A stretch of DNA of 64,000 nt from Cephalopachus bancanus (taxonomy: Eukaryota; Chordata; Mammalia; Primates; Tarsiidae), in NCBI GenBank assembly GCA_027257055.1, contig JAPVLO010000001.1:14159501-14223500 (forward strand), written 5' to 3'. The notes beneath the pieces were generated by a model, which was given only the letters and a program-made list of their open reading frames with translations, searched no databases and was not told the origin of the DNA. Made by a program: the position numbers and the translations under genes. Positions 1 to 12,663 of the stretch are shown here, piece by piece (positions within the stretch are counted from its first letter, which is position 1; every line of letters starts with the position of its first letter).

Positions 1-240
1 CAAAGGGGAGGACCCTGCGGCGCGGGTAAGAGGCGGCGGAAGCGCGCGGCCCGGGGATTGCGGCCGCCGCGCGCCGGGACGCCAGGGCTCCGCGCTGCGC
101 GCCGGCTCCCGCGCCCGACCCCCGCCCGCGCCCGCGGCTCCGCGCCGAGGCCGAGCGGCGACGCCCGGGCGCCCGGCCGGCCGGCCGCGCCGCTGGGAGG
201 GCCGGTGCGCGCGGGCGGCAGCCCTGAAGCCGAGCGCGAG
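1..240 (+). other. COL4A2: COL4A2 exon 1, 5' UTR (left boundary uncertain)
   Basis: A strong donor (GAG|gtgaga) follows base 240 and pairs with the acceptor before 519. No ATG occurs in 1-240 or in 519-562, so the first AUG of the spliced leader is the collagen start and there are no upstream AUGs. The left end depends on the transcription start, which I cannot place. Confidence 0.75.
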
Positions 241-518
241 GTGAGAGCGGCCCCGGGCGGCGCCGAGACCCGGGCCCGGGCGCGGACTCGGGCGCCCTGG
301 GCCGGCGGGCCGCGCGCTCCTCCGGCGCGGGACGGGGAGGGCGGGCGCGGGCGGCGCGGGCCGAGCCGCCGCGGCGCCAGCCCGGGCCCTGCTTCGGTCG
401 CCCTCCGGTCGCCCCGCGAGGAGTCGGGGGCGCACCGCGCTGTCCCCGCGCCCCGCTGGCGGAGGGCAGGCCCCGTCTCCCCGGCCCGCGCTCAACCCGC
501 TTTGTCTCTCGCCTCCAG
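241..518 (+). other. COL4A2: COL4A2 intron 1
   Basis: Short GC-rich intron. It starts gtgaga and ends in a pyrimidine tract with cctccag at 512-518. It holds nothing else I can recognise. Confidence 0.75.
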
Positions 519-562
519 GCTAGGAGGGGCCGGCCGGAGCCGCGAGTGGACCGACCCGGAGC

Positions 563-606
563 ATGGCAAGAGACCAGCGCGCCGCGTCCGGCCCTGCCCT
601 GCGGCG
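563..606 (+). CDS. COL4A2: COL4A2 exon 2 coding part: start codon and N-terminus
   Basis: Exon 2 runs 519-606 and its first 44 bases are 5' UTR. The ATG at 563 has an excellent Kozak context (A at -3, G at +4) and is the first ATG of the spliced leader. The segment encodes residues 1-14 (MARDQRAASGPALR) and two bases of codon 15, so the downstream intron is phase 2. The donor CG|gtaagc follows base 606. The basic stretch precedes the hydrophobic core of the signal peptide, which is in the next exon. The sequence closely resembles the mammalian alpha-2(IV) start as I know it, with a few substitutions. Confidence 0.95.
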
Positions 607-728
607 GTAAGCGACTCCCTGCCCCGTCCCCGCGGGCCCCGCGAGCGCGAGGGCCCTTCCCCGCAGCTCCCGGGATTGGCGAGCCGGGGCCCGCACGCTC
701 ACTCCCGCGCCCTCCCTCTCCCTCCCAG
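607..728 (+). other. COL4A2: COL4A2 intron 2
   Basis: A 122-base GC-rich intron with donor gtaagc and acceptor ctccctcccag. It contains an ATTGG (inverted CCAAT) at about 674-678, which may be fortuitous. Confidence 0.9.
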
Positions 729-783
729 GTGGCTGCTGCTGGGGGCGGTGACTGTGGGGTTCCTGGCCCGGAGCGCCTCGGCG
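729..783 (+). CDS. COL4A2: COL4A2 exon 3: signal peptide core
   Basis: The first base completes Arg15; the rest encodes WLLLGAVTVGFLARSASA (residues 16-33) and ends in phase 0 before donor gtaagt. This is a typical signal peptide: basic N-region from exon 2, hydrophobic core WLLLGAVTVGFLA, and an A-S-A motif as the last three residues that fits a signal peptidase site. The next exon opens with the mature-like GVKKFD, so secretory targeting is confined to exons 2-3. UniProt-type annotation of the human chain places cleavage somewhat earlier, so the exact site is inference. It directs the chain to the endoplasmic reticulum for trimer assembly. Confidence 0.95.
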
Positions 784-1000
784 GTAAGTCCTGGCGGCGG
801 TTCCGCGCGCGCGCGAGGGCGGCTGGGACGCCCGAGTGGCCTCTGAGAAGGCAGCGGGTCGACGCGAGTGTGTGTGACGCGAGTGTGTGGCGCGCGGGCG
901 CGGGTCCCCCCAGCCCAGGTCCTAAGAGAGCTCCCTTTTCCCGGTGACCTCGTCCCCCTCCCTTTGGGTCCCCCAGGCCCGATCCTGTGCCTGACAGGCG

Positions 1001-2489
1001 TCGGCCCTTCCGCAGGAGCTCGCCTCTAAAAACCTAGCCCCAGGCAAAACTGCTTCCTTAGACACGGGGAGAAAACGTCAGCCACTTGGCCTGAGACTCC
1101 CGGGCCAGGGCAGAGCAATTGCCAGTTTGGTGGCACCGGGAGGGCTGGTGAGTCCCGGCTCTGTCGCCGGCAGAGGGGTTTTGTGTTTTTAAATGGGAGG
1201 CTCTGGGGGGGGTGGAAGTGGGCGGGGCGAGGAGCAGAACGCGACAACCTTGGAGCTGTTTTAACCACTGGGAGGGAACAATGGCAGAAAAACCCGCGTT
1301 TTCTCCCAGGTCCTGGGCAGGCCCTGGAGAGCCCCCAGGTCGAGGGTGGGACTGGGCCCGCCTTGCCGGGCAGCCTCGCCGACACTGTCGTCGCACTTGG
1401 TGATGCACTGTGGGGTTTTAGAAGTCGTGTTTCAATAGCAGAAACCCCTTTGACGGAGCTTGATGCAACCATGCAGTGCAGCGGGTTTGGCAGGCCTCTT
1501 CAGTGGAGGACACAAATGCCCAATCAGGGAGGAAGACGGAGGAGTGGCCGGCCCACCTCTGCCACGGTGGGTGGAATACCCACGTCGGGAGCATTCCGTG
1601 TCCCCGGTGGAGTCCTCTGGGCACTCCCCTCTCCTCCTCAGCTCCCACTTTGCGGAGGGGATGTGTGCTGGTGGTTTCTTAGACGCTCTGTGATTGTTAC
1701 CTCGTTCTGTCCTGATGTAGAGCAGACAGGGATTGTAAAGGTAGTAAGTGAGACGCCATCGCCATCGCTAGAAAGGACGGCTGAGCAACTGCCTCTCGAC
1801 TGCTCTCTGCTTGGGTTCAGGGCACCGGCAGGGAAGCCAAAAGGAGGAAGCCAGAGACTTTTTGACCGTCAGAGTTTCCCTAAAGTTCAGGTCTGTCTCT
1901 CCGTCCCGTCCCCGGTCCTGATTCGAGAAGATCAGAATCTAGATATTGGAACCCACCCAGTGATCCCGTGGACTCTTACGTGGGTGCCCGCATACAGATA
2001 AGACTTGGCCCAGCTGTATGGACCAGAAGCCACACACACGCATGCACATACTCACGCACACTCAAAGGAGGAGATCCCTAGAATGTACCACAGCGTGTTG
2101 CGGGTGTGTGCGTGGGTTGTGCTGACACCCACATGCCTTTGTCTCCCAGAGCCATTTTTGTCATGTCAACGCATTCATTCCCGAGGATGGTGAGAGGCCC
2201 AGGAATTCTTATCTGGACTGAGGCTAAAATGGGTGGAAGGCCACCGAGTGCCCAGACGGTCATGTCAGAGCTCGGTGCTAAGCTTACTTCTGCACTCACC
2301 TCTGAAATCTCAAGCCTCGGCGTCCACACTTTGAAGAAGCGAGTATCCCTCCGCTTGTTACAGAGGCCAAGTGCCCGATGACATGGGACACTCCTCTGAG
2401 GCTCCCCAGGACCTCTTAGAGGCTTCAGACTCACCCTCAGCCTCTCTGCCTCTCTGATCCCGGGAGGGATCAAGAACATTCCTTCTTAG
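1001..2489. other. Unique intronic sequence
   Basis: Beginning of intron 3 beyond the CpG island. A short CA-rich patch lies at about 2031-2065. No interspersed repeat or exon is recognised. Confidence 0.6.
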
Positions 2490-2690
2490 CAGAGCTTCTC
2501 ACAGTTCTTGGACCCCTGATGGCTGAAGGGCCAGGAAAGGCTGGTTAGAAATCCAGGCCCTAGGTCTTCAACTCAGATGCTCCGGTCAGACTCTCCAGGT
2601 GGGGCCAAGAGTCTGCATTCAATGTGAGGCAAAGTCTGGAGTCTTGGGTTGAGAGGCAGTAGAGGCCACATGCCCATTTGCTTTATCTTC
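2490..2690. mobile_element. hAT/MER5-like DNA transposon remnant
   Basis: The pattern resembles old hAT-Charlie MITEs: 'agcttctcacagttcttgg' at one end, then 'tggggccaagagtctgcat' inside. It is degraded and the family assignment is from memory. Confidence 0.4.
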
Positions 2691-2692
2691 CT

Positions 2693-3300
2693 GGACTTCT
2701 TATTCTAAATCTACAAGTAAAAATAGATATTTTTAATCATTTTAATTATCTACTGTTAAACAGAATAGATCCTTTTAATCATTGTCATTGATTTTCAAAT
2801 CATTCCGCGATTTTATTTTTTAGATTAGAAAATATAGTTTATTTAGAAAGTAAGTTAAAGAGAGAGAAAGAAGAGATTCACCTCCCTAAAGAAGGGGAGG
2901 GGGCCAAAGCTTAAGAAAACATGGCCTGACCATAGCTCAACGAGCACATGGCCACACCACAGCTTAGCAAGGCAATGGTCCATTCAGCAATTTTAAAAAT
3001 TGATACTTAGAGCCCTGCAAACACGTGTTGTTAAGAGACATTCAGTCTGCTGTGTTCAATGATGGACTGATCTTCTACTTATCAATTTCTTATTATTATT
3101 CTAAGTCTAAAAGCAAGAATATTTTTAATCATTTCAATTATCTACTATTAAGAAGAATAGATAGTTTTAATCATTTTCATTGATTTTCAATCATTCAGCG
3201 CTTTCAAAAATTAATACTTAGAGCCCTATGAACTCGTGTTAGGGGCATTCAGTCTGTTGTGTTCAATGATGGACTGACTGATCATCTACTTACCAAATTC
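2693..3300. repeat. Tandem duplication of an AT-rich unit, one copy interrupted
   Basis: About 2693-3088 and 3089-3300 share the same order of motifs: 'tttttaatcatttt', 'aattatctact', 'cattgattttcaa', 'acttagagccct', 'gtgttcaatgatggactga'. The first copy carries an extra block of about 165 bases (2819-2985) that the second lacks. The second copy is therefore the uninterrupted state. Confidence 0.85.
2819..2985 (-). mobile_element. Unidentified short retroposon, copy 1
   Basis: An insertion inside the first tandem copy, flanked by an imperfect direct repeat (cattccgcgatttt / cattcagcaatttt) that looks like a target site duplication. Read on the minus strand it ends with a polyadenylation-like ctaaataaac followed by an A-rich tail. 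A related element lies at 16751-16925. I do not recognise the family; it may be the retroposed 3' end of a longer element. Confidence 0.65.
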
Positions 3301-3609
3301 TTAGTAATCACTGGATTTAATGGTTGTGGCTCGTGAAACAATTCTTTGGTTCCTTGGTTCCTGACTATATTCATTAAGGAATTTTCTTGACTGTGGCATG
3401 TTCAGCCCTGCTCCTTGCAGCCCGTGTTCCAGAGACCTGTCTCAGGGATCTCGTGGCCTGTCTGTCTCAGGACTTTTCTGGACCAGGTCAGTTCAGCAGA
3501 AAAGGCTTCCGCATGTGTCTGGAGGGGCTTTGCAGCAGAAGCAGCTGAACATGGTTTGTGAAGAGAGGGGGTAAATTATGCCCATGAGCATTAGTACGTC
3601 AAAGCCTCA

Positions 3610-3925
<316 letters not shown>

Positions 3926-6019
3926 CCCAAGATCTGTAAATTAGCAGAGTCTGAGTTTTAGTCTTTGTGTCTCCTGGGGTCCGGGTGCCTTCTCCTTGGT
4001 CTTGACCCTTGAGCTAACAGAGTGAAGCCCAGGCACTGACTCCTGGGAAAGGGAGTCTCCCCCATCTCCTCTGCGCTGCCCCCACTTTAAGGGCCAGGAG
4101 CACAGAGCCAGGGAGAAGCCACACAATGGAGTGGCCAAAGGAAGCAGCTGGGGCTCAGAGCTCGGTGTGGACCCAGGTGCTCTGTGCATGATTCCCAGTT
4201 GCCTTTCCTGAAGATTCCCTTGCTTGAATGCAATGCCAGGATGCCCGGCTCATGTGCGAAACACCCACCCTGAAAGACAGCGGGGCACAAGGGTTCCCAG
4301 ACTCGAGGCCAGCTGCCTGGTGTTGTTTCCAGCTCTGCAGGAAGCTGAGGGTCTGTTGCCAGGGGTGGGCACTCACCAGATCTCTGAGTCTTAGCTCTCC
4401 TCCTCCCAAATGGGGAGCCCTTTCAGGGTTGTGGGATGCATAGGCATGTGGACAATAATTTGAAAGGCCTAGCACAGCCTGGGTGCCAGGAGATGTCCCC
4501 TGGGTCTGTTTAAGGAATAGTCCCCTTAGCCACATGGTCTAACCTCCACGGAGTCTTGAAGGCGCTCCCTGAAGCTGCTCTAAGCATTGTTACTTATCTC
4601 TAGAGGCCTTAGTAGCCTTAAAGATCTAAGAGACCCTATCCTGCCTGACTCAGGAGGAAGAGAATTCCAGAGAACAAAGGCTTTTCCTGAGATCAAGCCC
4701 TGCAGCAGGCTGGGCGGTCACCTAAGGACTGGTGGGGAGACAGGACCGCAGTGATACAGGTTATCACAGGTATCGGTGTGAGGCCAGAAGTCCTGGAAGC
4801 GCAGGAGCCCTCTGCCCCAGGAAGTGTAGGGCCTGGCCGGCCACACATCAGCTCAGTTGCCAAGCGCCAGGCCCTGGAAAATTCGTTTGACACTCGTGTG
4901 AGCCGTCACCTTTCTTTCTTCCCTCCAAAATGCGGTGCTGACAAGTGAGAGAGATGCAGTACGGAGCGCTACCCAGTGCTCTCTGCAAGAATCAGGAAGA
5001 ACTGTCCCGTCCCACATTCCCTAGAGCTGCTGTCCGGGTTGTTTCAAAACTGGGCTCCTGGGAAGAGGGGAAATATCTCCTCTGTGAGTGGAAAAACAAG
5101 CAGATCTTAGCTCTCCAGCGGCCATTAAAGCACTTCTCGCCAGGTGACTTGTATGACTTGGCCCCAGGATATAGTAGCAGGGATTTGTCATCAGCATCTC
5201 AGGATGCTAGCGCCAGGTGAGACGGGCGGACAGAAAGTGCAGAGCTTGGAGAACAGGCCCTGGCACTGTCATGGGGATGAGTTTAGAGCCAGAGAAACAG
5301 GGGGGGGGTACGAAATTCGAGGGAAAAGTTCTAGGATCAAGAACAAGGAGTTTGCAAAAATCGAATAGTGTTTCTAGGCAGCTCGCTAAAATGATGGAGA
5401 AATTCCAAGGAAAATCTGGCACTGGGGAGATTGAACAAGGATGAGGTCACAACCTAGAAGTTGGTCTGGGAATGTCTCCTTCTCCTTATCTGAAAGGAAT
5501 ATTGATCTTTGATGATGGGGTTTTAGAAAACTCTGAGATGGGGCCTTGCTCTTTATCTGCTGCTGTTTGCTGCATTATCACTGCAGGAGGTGGGAGGTCT
5601 TGTCTGGAACCCCTGGCCTTGACTGGTTTGCTTGTAAATTAAGGGTCCAGGAACCACACAATGGTCTGGAGATAGAGTCTGGCCCCAGCCTGGCTGGGAA
5701 CGGGCTGTTTGACTTTGAGTCCTTAACCTACTCTGACTCTGGGGCCTTGAAAGAGAAGGTTGTGAGGGATTGCGATGCTCGGGGTTCTCTCAGGTGACCA
5801 GGTCACCCCAGGTGAGCTGGAGAGTCAGACCTTCAGGTCTGCACTTCTCACTTCTGCTGCAGGCCCTGCAGGTGGGCTGAGACCTATGAGGGGAAGCCCA
5901 GGCCTCTGCTGTGACACTGGGGATGAGAGAACCCTTCCGGGTGAGCTTCAGGACATCACTTGACCTCACGGCCAAGAAGTTCACGTTGGCTCAGAAATGA
6001 ACATTAGCACGTTGAACTG
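3926..6019. other. Unique intronic sequence
   Basis: No recognised repeat or exon. A short run of G lies near 5302-5310. Open frames here show no domain I know. Confidence 0.55.
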
Positions 6020-6142
6020 CAGGTGGAGAGCTGCACCACCCCTGTCATCCCAGCACTTTGGGAGGCAGAGGCGGGAGGGTGGCTTGAGCCCAGGAGTCCA
6101 AGACCAGCCTGGGCAACATGGTGAGATTCCATCTCTACAAAG
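6020..6142 (+). mobile_element. Alu left-arm monomer (FLAM-type)
   Basis: Has catcccagcactttgggagg and agaccagcctgggcaacatg and stops after ctctacaaa, with no right arm. Confidence 0.85.
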
Positions 6143-7332
6143 GGCAGCTCCAGGACGCCACTATATGCTGCGTGGCACTTTTGTCTTCATGGTGTTGTGA
6201 AGCTTCTGGAATCCAGTGAATGAATAAAAGGTGTGTGGTCAGTTGACAGGAGAGCGATGGCAGAGTTGTGGGGTGGCGACCCTTTGGGGACAGCCCCTTC
6301 AGGTAATGAGATCATCTCAGCACAGGAGACGCCGGGATGATTCTCTGCTCTGGGGGACTGTCATGTTTATTTTGATCATCCATGAAACAAGACGGTGCTG
6401 ACTCATCTTAGGGAGACTCCATGGGCTTCTCTGGTCCTGTTGATGTGGTCAGGGTGTATTTCAAAGGACGTGCAAGTGGCCTGGACTCCCGCAGCAAGCA
6501 GCAGGTTCGAAGCCCCCTCCTCCATCTCCCAAGCTCCCTGCAGATGCCTGGCCTGCTCTGTTCTGATGTGTCCTGTTGCACCGGGTGGGGCTGCTGTGTA
6601 AAGCTGCAAGCTCTTTTGTGAAAACTGCCCCCACTAAGTGCCGTGCGGCGTCCTGGAGCGGGTCCTGGGACAGAAAAGCCCGTGAGGGGAAAAGCTGGTG
6701 ACATTCCAGCCGAGTCTGCAGTTCAATGTGCTGATGTTAACTTCTGAGCCAACGTTCACTTCCCGGCTTTGACAAAATGTGCCGGGGTTGTATGAAATGT
6801 GAACGTGGCACCGTAAGGTCTGGGGGAACGCATCTACAGGGACTCAGCACTGTCTCTGCAACTTTTCTGCAAATCTCCATCACTTCCTCATATTGCAGGG
6901 CTCCTGAGAAGTCACGAGCTGGTCACACTTGAGGTGCATGAGGAGGCAGACAGGTGTGCAGAGAAGACTGGGAAGCTGCACATCTCGCAGATGTGACCAG
7001 TGAGAGGAAACCGGGCTCCCATTCTTCTCTCTACTGACTAAGCAAACAGAGTCACTTTCGCTCACGTGGAAAACGTGGCAGAGGTGGGGCCCGAATGAAC
7101 ACATGGGTTTTGTCCCCAGCTTGGGGAAGCACTTTATGGAAAGAGAAGGAAGCCATCAAACCCTCCGTGTGGCATATCCACAGCTCCACATCGTGGCAGG
7201 CCAGGTGGCATCTGCAGTGGCCCCACAGCTTGGCCGGGGAGGGAAATGGCCCCACTGTTGTTTGCTGAGTCTGTGGTGGACTGGCCGGTTGGCATCATAG
7301 TGTTGCTCTGAGGACATAAAGTGTTACCATGA
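6143..7332. other. Unique intronic sequence
   Basis: I see no recognisable repeat, RNA or exon in this stretch. Confidence 0.5.
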
Positions 7333-7641
7333 GGCTGGGCGTGGTGGCCCCTACCTGTAATCCCAGCACTTTGGGAGGCCGAGGTGGAAGGATTGCTTGA
7401 ACCCAGGAGTTGGAGACCCAGCCTGGGCAACATACTGAGACCTCACTTCTGCAATATATATGTATCAAAAAGTTAGCCAGGTGTGGTGGCACACACCTAT
7501 AGTCCCAGCTACTAAGGAAGCTGAAGCTGGAGGATCACCAAGCCCAGGAAGTCGGGGCTGTGATGAGCCAGGAATGTGCCACTGCACTCCAGCCTGGACA
7601 GCAGAGTAAAACCCCAACGCAAAAAAATAAATAAGTAAAAT
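7333..7641 (+). mobile_element. Alu, first of a head-to-tail pair
   Basis: Full dimer ending in an AAATAAATAAG-type tail that runs straight into a second Alu. The pair shares one outer direct repeat, ttaccatg, at about 7325 and 7936. Confidence 0.9.
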
Positions 7642-7642
7642 A

Positions 7643-7937
7643 GCCGGGCATGATGGCTCACACCTGTAATCCCAGCACTTTGGGAGGCAAGGGTGAGAGA
7701 ATTGCCCGAGCTTAGTCAGGGGCTTGAGACCGCCTGGGCAACTTGATGAGACCTCGTCTCTACAATAAATCAAAAAAGTATCCGGGTGTGGTGGCGCGTG
7801 CCTATAGTTCCAGCTACTTGGAAGGCTGAGGTGGAAGGATTGTCTGAGTCCACCAGATCGAGGCTGGGGTGGCCGTGAGCGTGCCCCTGCCCTCCAGCCT
7901 GGGTGATAGTAAGACTCCGACTCAAAAACAAAAATTA
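7643..7937 (+). mobile_element. Alu, second of a head-to-tail pair
   Basis: Starts gccgggcatgatggctcac, has acaataaatcaaaaaagta at the arm junction and ends gactccgactcaaaaacaaa. Confidence 0.9.

Positions 7938-9916
<1,979 letters not shown>

Positions 9917-9962
<46 letters not shown>
9917..9962. repeat. (TG)n microsatellite
   Basis: Uninterrupted TG dinucleotides, roughly 22 units. Confidence 0.98.
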
Positions 9963-9963
<1 letters not shown>

Positions 9964-10106
9964 GAGTTGTCCAACCATCTGACCAAGTGTTAAAGTGCAA
10001 TATTCCATCTAGGATTATCCACAATGGAAGACCAAGTTTGTCTTCCTTTTGTTCTACATTGGCCTGTCAGTATTCCACCTGTGATTGTACTTGTCAGTGA
10101 ACACAC
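9961..10106. repeat. Duplicated 145-base block, copy 1
   Basis: Starts taggagttgtccaaccatct directly after (TG)n and ends gtcagtgaacacac at a CA-rich tract. It matches 11228-11334 plus 11622-11680 with few differences. Confidence 0.9.
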
Positions 10107-10330
10107 CCAGGGAACGTACACACACACCACACGTAGAAACACACCGCACATGCATACACAGACACTCAGACACACACAAACACCACACACAAGCCTACCA
10201 CACACACACACATGCATCACAGAGACACACATATATACACAGAGAAACACCACACACATACACACACACCACACACAGAGAAATACACCACACACACACA
10301 CACACACACACACCCCTCACACACACCCAC
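10107..10330. repeat. CA-rich imperfect repeat tract
   Basis: Low-complexity CA-rich DNA including a pure run near 10288-10312. It is complementary to the (TG)n tract at 9917-9962, so a long stem is possible. The threonine/histidine-rich open frames here are artefacts. Confidence 0.95.
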
Positions 10331-11186
10331 AGGCGCATGGCTGCAGGGTGCTGCTGGCTCCTTTACCCACAAAGGTGGAGGCTGCAGAGACCTGGTGGCC
10401 GCCTCTAAGGAACATGAGGAGACCTGTTTCTGGGGTCCCTCCTGTGTGGAGGCTGGACCAAGGCTTGAGGATGGCTAAGTAGCTTTGTGAACCCTGAAAA
10501 ACAACGACTGACAAGGCCTCCCTCAGGAGACCCTCAAGTGACCAAGGGGGACGTGAGCGTGGGCACAGGGTCATGTCATCACAGAACAGACAGGTCCAGT
10601 GAGTCCATACCCACCACCCTCCAGGTCTGCTGGAAAGTCCCGGGCGCCCACTCCCGCCAGGTGAAGGGAAGAGCTGGTGACAGGTCGGCACTGTGTGGCT
10701 GTCCGTCCTTGTGGTCGCACATTAGAGACCATGGAAACCCCAATTCCAAGGCCTTCCCAGAATGCCCAGTCTCACTGCAGCCCGGGGGGGACAGCAGCAG
10801 AGTGACAGCAGGACTCTTCCTGGGCCAGGGCCGGCTCCCTCATGGCAAGGCTGCGCTCACGACTCCGTGTTTTGCGTGGATGTTTTTCACGGAAGTTCCC
10901 ACGTGCCCGCAAGACAGGTGTGTTTCATTCAGAGGTGCGTGTGGGTCTGAGCCCAGGGATTAGGAAGACTCACTCTTCCCCTCTGAACACCTTGTCTCCT
11001 GCAGTCACCTGCACACAGGAATGCTGAAAGCCATGCCCCAAGTTCACGGATGTGAATTTGTTCACCAAACCAGCGTGTCAGATTCCACTAGGGATGGCAT
11101 TCCCTGGTGCGTGTACCCGTCAGTCCTCCCGTGGCCTCGTGTCTGGGTCAGAGGGAGCCCAGGCCAGGAACGGTAAAGTCAGGGTG
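10331..11186. other. Unique intronic sequence
   Basis: No repeat or exon recognised. Confidence 0.5.

Positions 11187-11228
<42 letters not shown>
11187..11228. repeat. (TG)n microsatellite
   Basis: About 20 TG units, directly in front of copy 2 of the duplicated block. Confidence 0.98.
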
Positions 11229-11230
<2 letters not shown>

Positions 11231-11680
11231 GAGTTGTCCAACCATCTGACCAAATGTTAAAGTTCAACATTCCATCTGGGATTATCCACAATGGAAGACC
11301 AAGTTTGCCTTCCTTTTGTTCTACATTGGACTTTCTTTATTTTTTTTTTTGAGTTGGAATCTCACTCGGTCACCCAGACTGGAGGTGCAGTGGCCGCTCC
11401 CGGCCACCACAGCCTCGCTTGCTGGGTTCCAGCGATCCTTCACCTCAGCCTTCTGAGTAGCCGGAACTACAGGCACGCGCTACCACGTCCGACTGATTTT
11501 TTTATTTATTGTAGAGATGAGGTCTCGCTGCCCAGGCGGGTCTCGAACCCGCAGACTCAGGCAATCCACTCACCTCAGCCTCCCAAAGGCGCAGGATTAT
11601 AGGCTGAGCCACCGAGCCTGGCTACATTGGACTTTCAGTATTCCGCTTGTGGTTGTGCTTGTCAGTGAACACACGCAGAA
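11228..11680. repeat. Duplicated 145-base block, copy 2, interrupted by an Alu
   Basis: The same sequence as 9961-10106, split at ctacattggacttt by an antisense Alu. Copy 1 is the uninterrupted version. Confidence 0.9.
11335..11621 (-). mobile_element. Alu, young subfamily, antisense
   Basis: Flanked by a perfect direct repeat ctacattggactttc (11321-11335 and 11622-11636). Carries the B-box variant seen as gcgggtctcgaacccgc on this strand. Confidence 0.95.
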
Positions 11681-12400
11681 GCCCTGCTCACCCACCCATG
11701 CCTCGGAGCCCTTCCCGGCTCTGGGGGGGACTCGGGAAGGGTTCAGACCCGGGCTTGGGGCTCCGAAGAACCAAGCCGACTTGAGTCTTGGGCCTGAAAC
11801 CTGCTTCCGCTACTTCCTGGCGGAGGGTTGTGGGGTGTGTTCGCCCCACTCTTTGCACTTCAGCCACCTTTCGAAAATGAGTCAAAGTCGTTCTCACCTC
11901 ACACGTGAGCTCTGAGGACAAGGGACAAAATCGCATGGAAAGGTTGCAGCAGTCATAGCATCGTAGCACTTGACAGCTGTCAGGTAATGTCTACCTGGCC
12001 GTCATTTTTTTTTTTAATGCATATGGGTCTTTATCCCCAAGACATCATAATCTGAAGGCACAGAGAGTGAAATCCAAGTGTTACTAGAGTCTGAGGAAGA
12101 ACTATTATACCCCCATGAAGCCGGGACAGGATGAGGGGGCCCTCAGACCAGCAAGACTGGGGGATATTAGGGTAGGGGCTGAGAGGGGTGGTGCCCAGAG
12201 CACCATGGCCGTGTGGCACCTTGTACCTCCCGGCAGATAGCCATTGGGTGACCTGGAGGCTGAGCTGTGTGGTGGATTCCACGGTAAGAACTGAGGGAGA
12301 GACGTCGTCCTCATGCCTTGGGACCATGTTTTCATGTTCTTTAAGTTTGAGAAATGTCAGCCAAGGTGGGAATTTTAACTTTGATTGAAGTTAGGTCAAG
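11681..12400. other. Unique intronic sequence
   Basis: No repeat or exon recognised apart from a short T run near 12007. Confidence 0.5.
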
Positions 12401-12663
12401 GCCAGGTGAGGCAGCTCACACCTATAATCCAGCACTTTGGAAGGCCAAGACAGGAGACCAACCTGGACAACATAGCCAGATCCTGTCTCTACAAAAAAAA
12501 AAGTTTTGTTTTAATCAGCCAGACGTGGTGGTACTGTTTGTAGTCCTAGCTACTGCAGAGGCTGAGGCAGAAAGATCACTTGAGCCCAGGAGTTCGAGTT
12601 TTGATCATGCCACTGCACTCTAGCCTGGGCAACAGAGTCAGACCCTGTCTCCAAAAAAAAAAA
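12401..12663 (+). mobile_element. Alu
   Basis: Older dimer with an internal deletion in the left arm. Flanked by gttaggtcaag on both sides (about 12390 and 12664). Confidence 0.9.

Larger units (their letters stand above)
1..1000. promoter_or_regulatory. COL4A2: CpG island over the COL4A2 5' end
   Basis: The block is extremely GC-rich with dense CpG, for example the NotI-type site gcggccgc near 60, and falls to ordinary composition after about 1000. It spans exons 1-3. In mammals COL4A1 and COL4A2 share a compact bidirectional promoter, and this island is presumably the COL4A2 side of it. No TATA box is seen, as expected for a CpG-island promoter. The transcription start cannot be fixed from sequence alone and may lie at or left of base 1. 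Confidence 0.85.

Noticed and set aside
1..240. COL4A1 exon on the minus strand at the left edge
   Set aside because: The expected head-to-head neighbour is known from gene order, but no alpha-1(IV) start is seen on the minus strand within the window.
58..846. 262-codon open frame across the 5' region
   Set aside because: It lies in the CpG island, is Arg/Ala/Pro/Gly-rich as expected from GC-rich DNA, and crosses the splice sites of COL4A2.
10024..10482. Histidine/threonine-rich open frames and their cysteine/valine-rich opposites
   Set aside because: They are translations of CA/TG dinucleotide repeats.
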